The notes under the pieces are model-generated. The model worked only from the letters and a program-made list of their open reading frames with translations. It was not told the DNA's origin and made no database searches. Both the position numbers and the translations under genes were made by a program. 64,000 nucleotides of DNA from Leishmania infantum JPCM5 (lineage: Eukaryota; Euglenozoa; Kinetoplastea; Trypanosomatida; Trypanosomatidae): positions 1,159,929-1,223,928 of the forward strand of contig NC_009417.2 of the NCBI RefSeq assembly GCF_000002875.2, written 5' to 3'. Below are positions 63,101 through 64,000 of this stretch, in pieces. Each line of letters starts with the position of its first letter. Positions within the stretch are counted from its first letter, which is position 1.

Positions 63101-63190
63101 TCTTCGTGCAAAATCAATGCTTTCATGCATGAGCGCCTACGCATTACGGTTGCCCCCTCAATTTGGTTACAAAAGTAATAACTAGTGTAA
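60172..63190. other. AT-richer block without a convincing gene
   Basis: About 3 kb whose base composition is clearly lower in GC than everything before it, apart from a GC-rich part at 60360-60550. It lacks TG microsatellites and long pyrimidine tracts. The longest minus frame (61550-61137, 137 codons) shows no domain. It may be a non-transcribed region such as a strand-switch, centromere-type or subtelomeric zone; the sequence alone does not decide. Confidence 0.5.
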
Positions 63191-63725
63191 CCCTGATGAC
63201 GGAGGTCGCCTCAGTACGTGGTATCTCAGGGTCTAGTATTCCCATATTGTGTGGGAAGAGGCCCGGCAGCCCCCTATCCCTGCGAGTGCCGAATCGCTTC
63301 TGGTGGTGAAACGGTCAAACACCCACGGGGTAAGGGAGGGTGAAAGCGATACATCGCTACTGATATCGGGGGCCGTTTCCTGGATTGCGTCACACCGAAG
63401 CGACTTTTGACAGTGCATAGACTTGCACCATCCACAAGATGAGCAGAGTGCCAGCGTGACTTGAACGCACATATAACCCGACCTTCATTGCCTGCTGGTG
63501 TGGGGAGCCTGCGCCACCGCGAAGGATGCACCAGGTGGCGAGCTTCAAGGTGCCTATGCGCAGAGTGCGTGGTAGAGGCCGTGCTGAGGTAACTGGATCG
63601 CATTGATCTACCGCGTTTTTACGGCTGCCTCGCACAAGCTGATGGGGCCTGTGAAAGGCCTGGTAGACTGGAGCTGAAGTCATGTTCTAGGGCAGAGAAT
63701 GGGCACAAGGAAGGAGAAAGAAAAC
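63191..63725 (+). mobile_element. SIDER retroposon with well-preserved 5' hallmark
   Basis: Starts CCCTGATGACGGAGGTCGCC and continues GTATCTCAGGGTCTAGTATT, the clearest ingi/L1Tc-type hallmark in the window, followed by GGAAGAGGCCCGGCAGCCCC. The body aligns with 30030-30643 (GTCAAACACCC, TTTCCTGGATTGCGTCAC, CCAGCGTGACTTGAACGCAC) and the 3' end is A/G-rich (GAGAAAGAAAAC at about 63714-63725). Length of 535 bases is typical for SIDERs. It lies at the edge of the AT-rich block. Confidence 0.8.
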
Positions 63726-64000
63726 AGAGGCGAGATGTACATTGCATCACAGTTTTTGGAGAAGAGAGAGGAGTGGGAGATGCAGGCGTCAAAGGAGTTT
63801 CTCCTTTGCATACATACCTTTGTGTCCATGTCTAATGCGCTTTGGTGTCGAGACTTGATCCGCTTCTGTTTCTGTTTTCTGAGCATGCGCATGTGTACAA
63901 AACCGTCGTTCATCTTTTTTTTTTCATATCTGAACGCCTTTTCGATCCCCCACCCCTTCGTTCTTGTGTTCCTGTTCTGCATAGAAATGCCTTTTTGCCT

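Noticed and set aside
1..64000. tRNA, rRNA, snRNA genes and CRISPR arrays
   Set aside because: I looked for B-box-like GGTTCGAATCC on both strands and for regularly spaced direct repeats and found none that fold or repeat properly; short isolated matches in coding or SIDER sequence were discarded.

Overview
The window reads as nuclear DNA of a kinetoplastid flagellate, most probably a Leishmania-like trypanosomatid. Every intact gene is intronless and on the + strand. Genes are separated by 0.7-3 kb of TG-, CT- and C-rich spacer, and several starts lie a few to tens of bases after a polypyrimidine tract ending in AG, as expected for spliced-leader trans-splicing of a polycistronic unit. The gene set (PWWP-type TFIIS, glutathionylspermidine-amidase-like CHAP proteins, an atypical lipid/tyrosine phosphatase) and retroposons carrying a sequence like the ingi/L1Tc 5' hallmark agree with this. 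The species cannot be fixed from sequence alone.

Layout. 1-28.6 kb is the ordinary part of the cluster: the tail of a GTPBP1-like GTPase, a small mitochondrial membrane protein (ATP synthase subunit g-like), two tandem PWWP-TFIIS transcription elongation factors, three membrane-anchored amidase-like (CHAP) paralogues interleaved with a Ser/Thr-rich type I membrane protein, a possible N-myristoylated protein and a PtpB/LipA-type phosphatase, then two unrecognised proteins. Two features stand out: the second TFIIS lacks the RSADE hairpin residues, and the third CHAP paralogue has Ala in place of the catalytic Cys.

28.6-57.8 kb is unstable accessory DNA. It holds decayed genes with in-frame stops, SIDER-like elements, many near-identical GC-rich retroposon pieces in both orientations, and a nearly identical duplicated segment (31866-39826 and 39849-57787). 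Its outer breakpoints lie inside retroposon copies; a 100-N gap in copy 1 sits where copy 2 has about 10 kb. The intact genes here all encode small single-pass membrane proteins with Pro/Gly/Tyr-rich or charged tails. One duplicated pair (37284 and 55243) is almost identical in flanks and tail, but differs from the codon after ATG through the membrane segment, like a cassette exchange.

57.2-60.2 kb holds the largest retroposon copy (minus strand), with a recognisable but broken reverse-transcriptase C-terminal region. From 60.2 kb the DNA becomes clearly more AT-rich, has no convincing gene, and ends with a further SIDER carrying the 5' hallmark.

Taken together: a conserved polycistron borders a retroposon-rich, duplication-prone region in which a family of small membrane proteins is being duplicated, broken and reshuffled.
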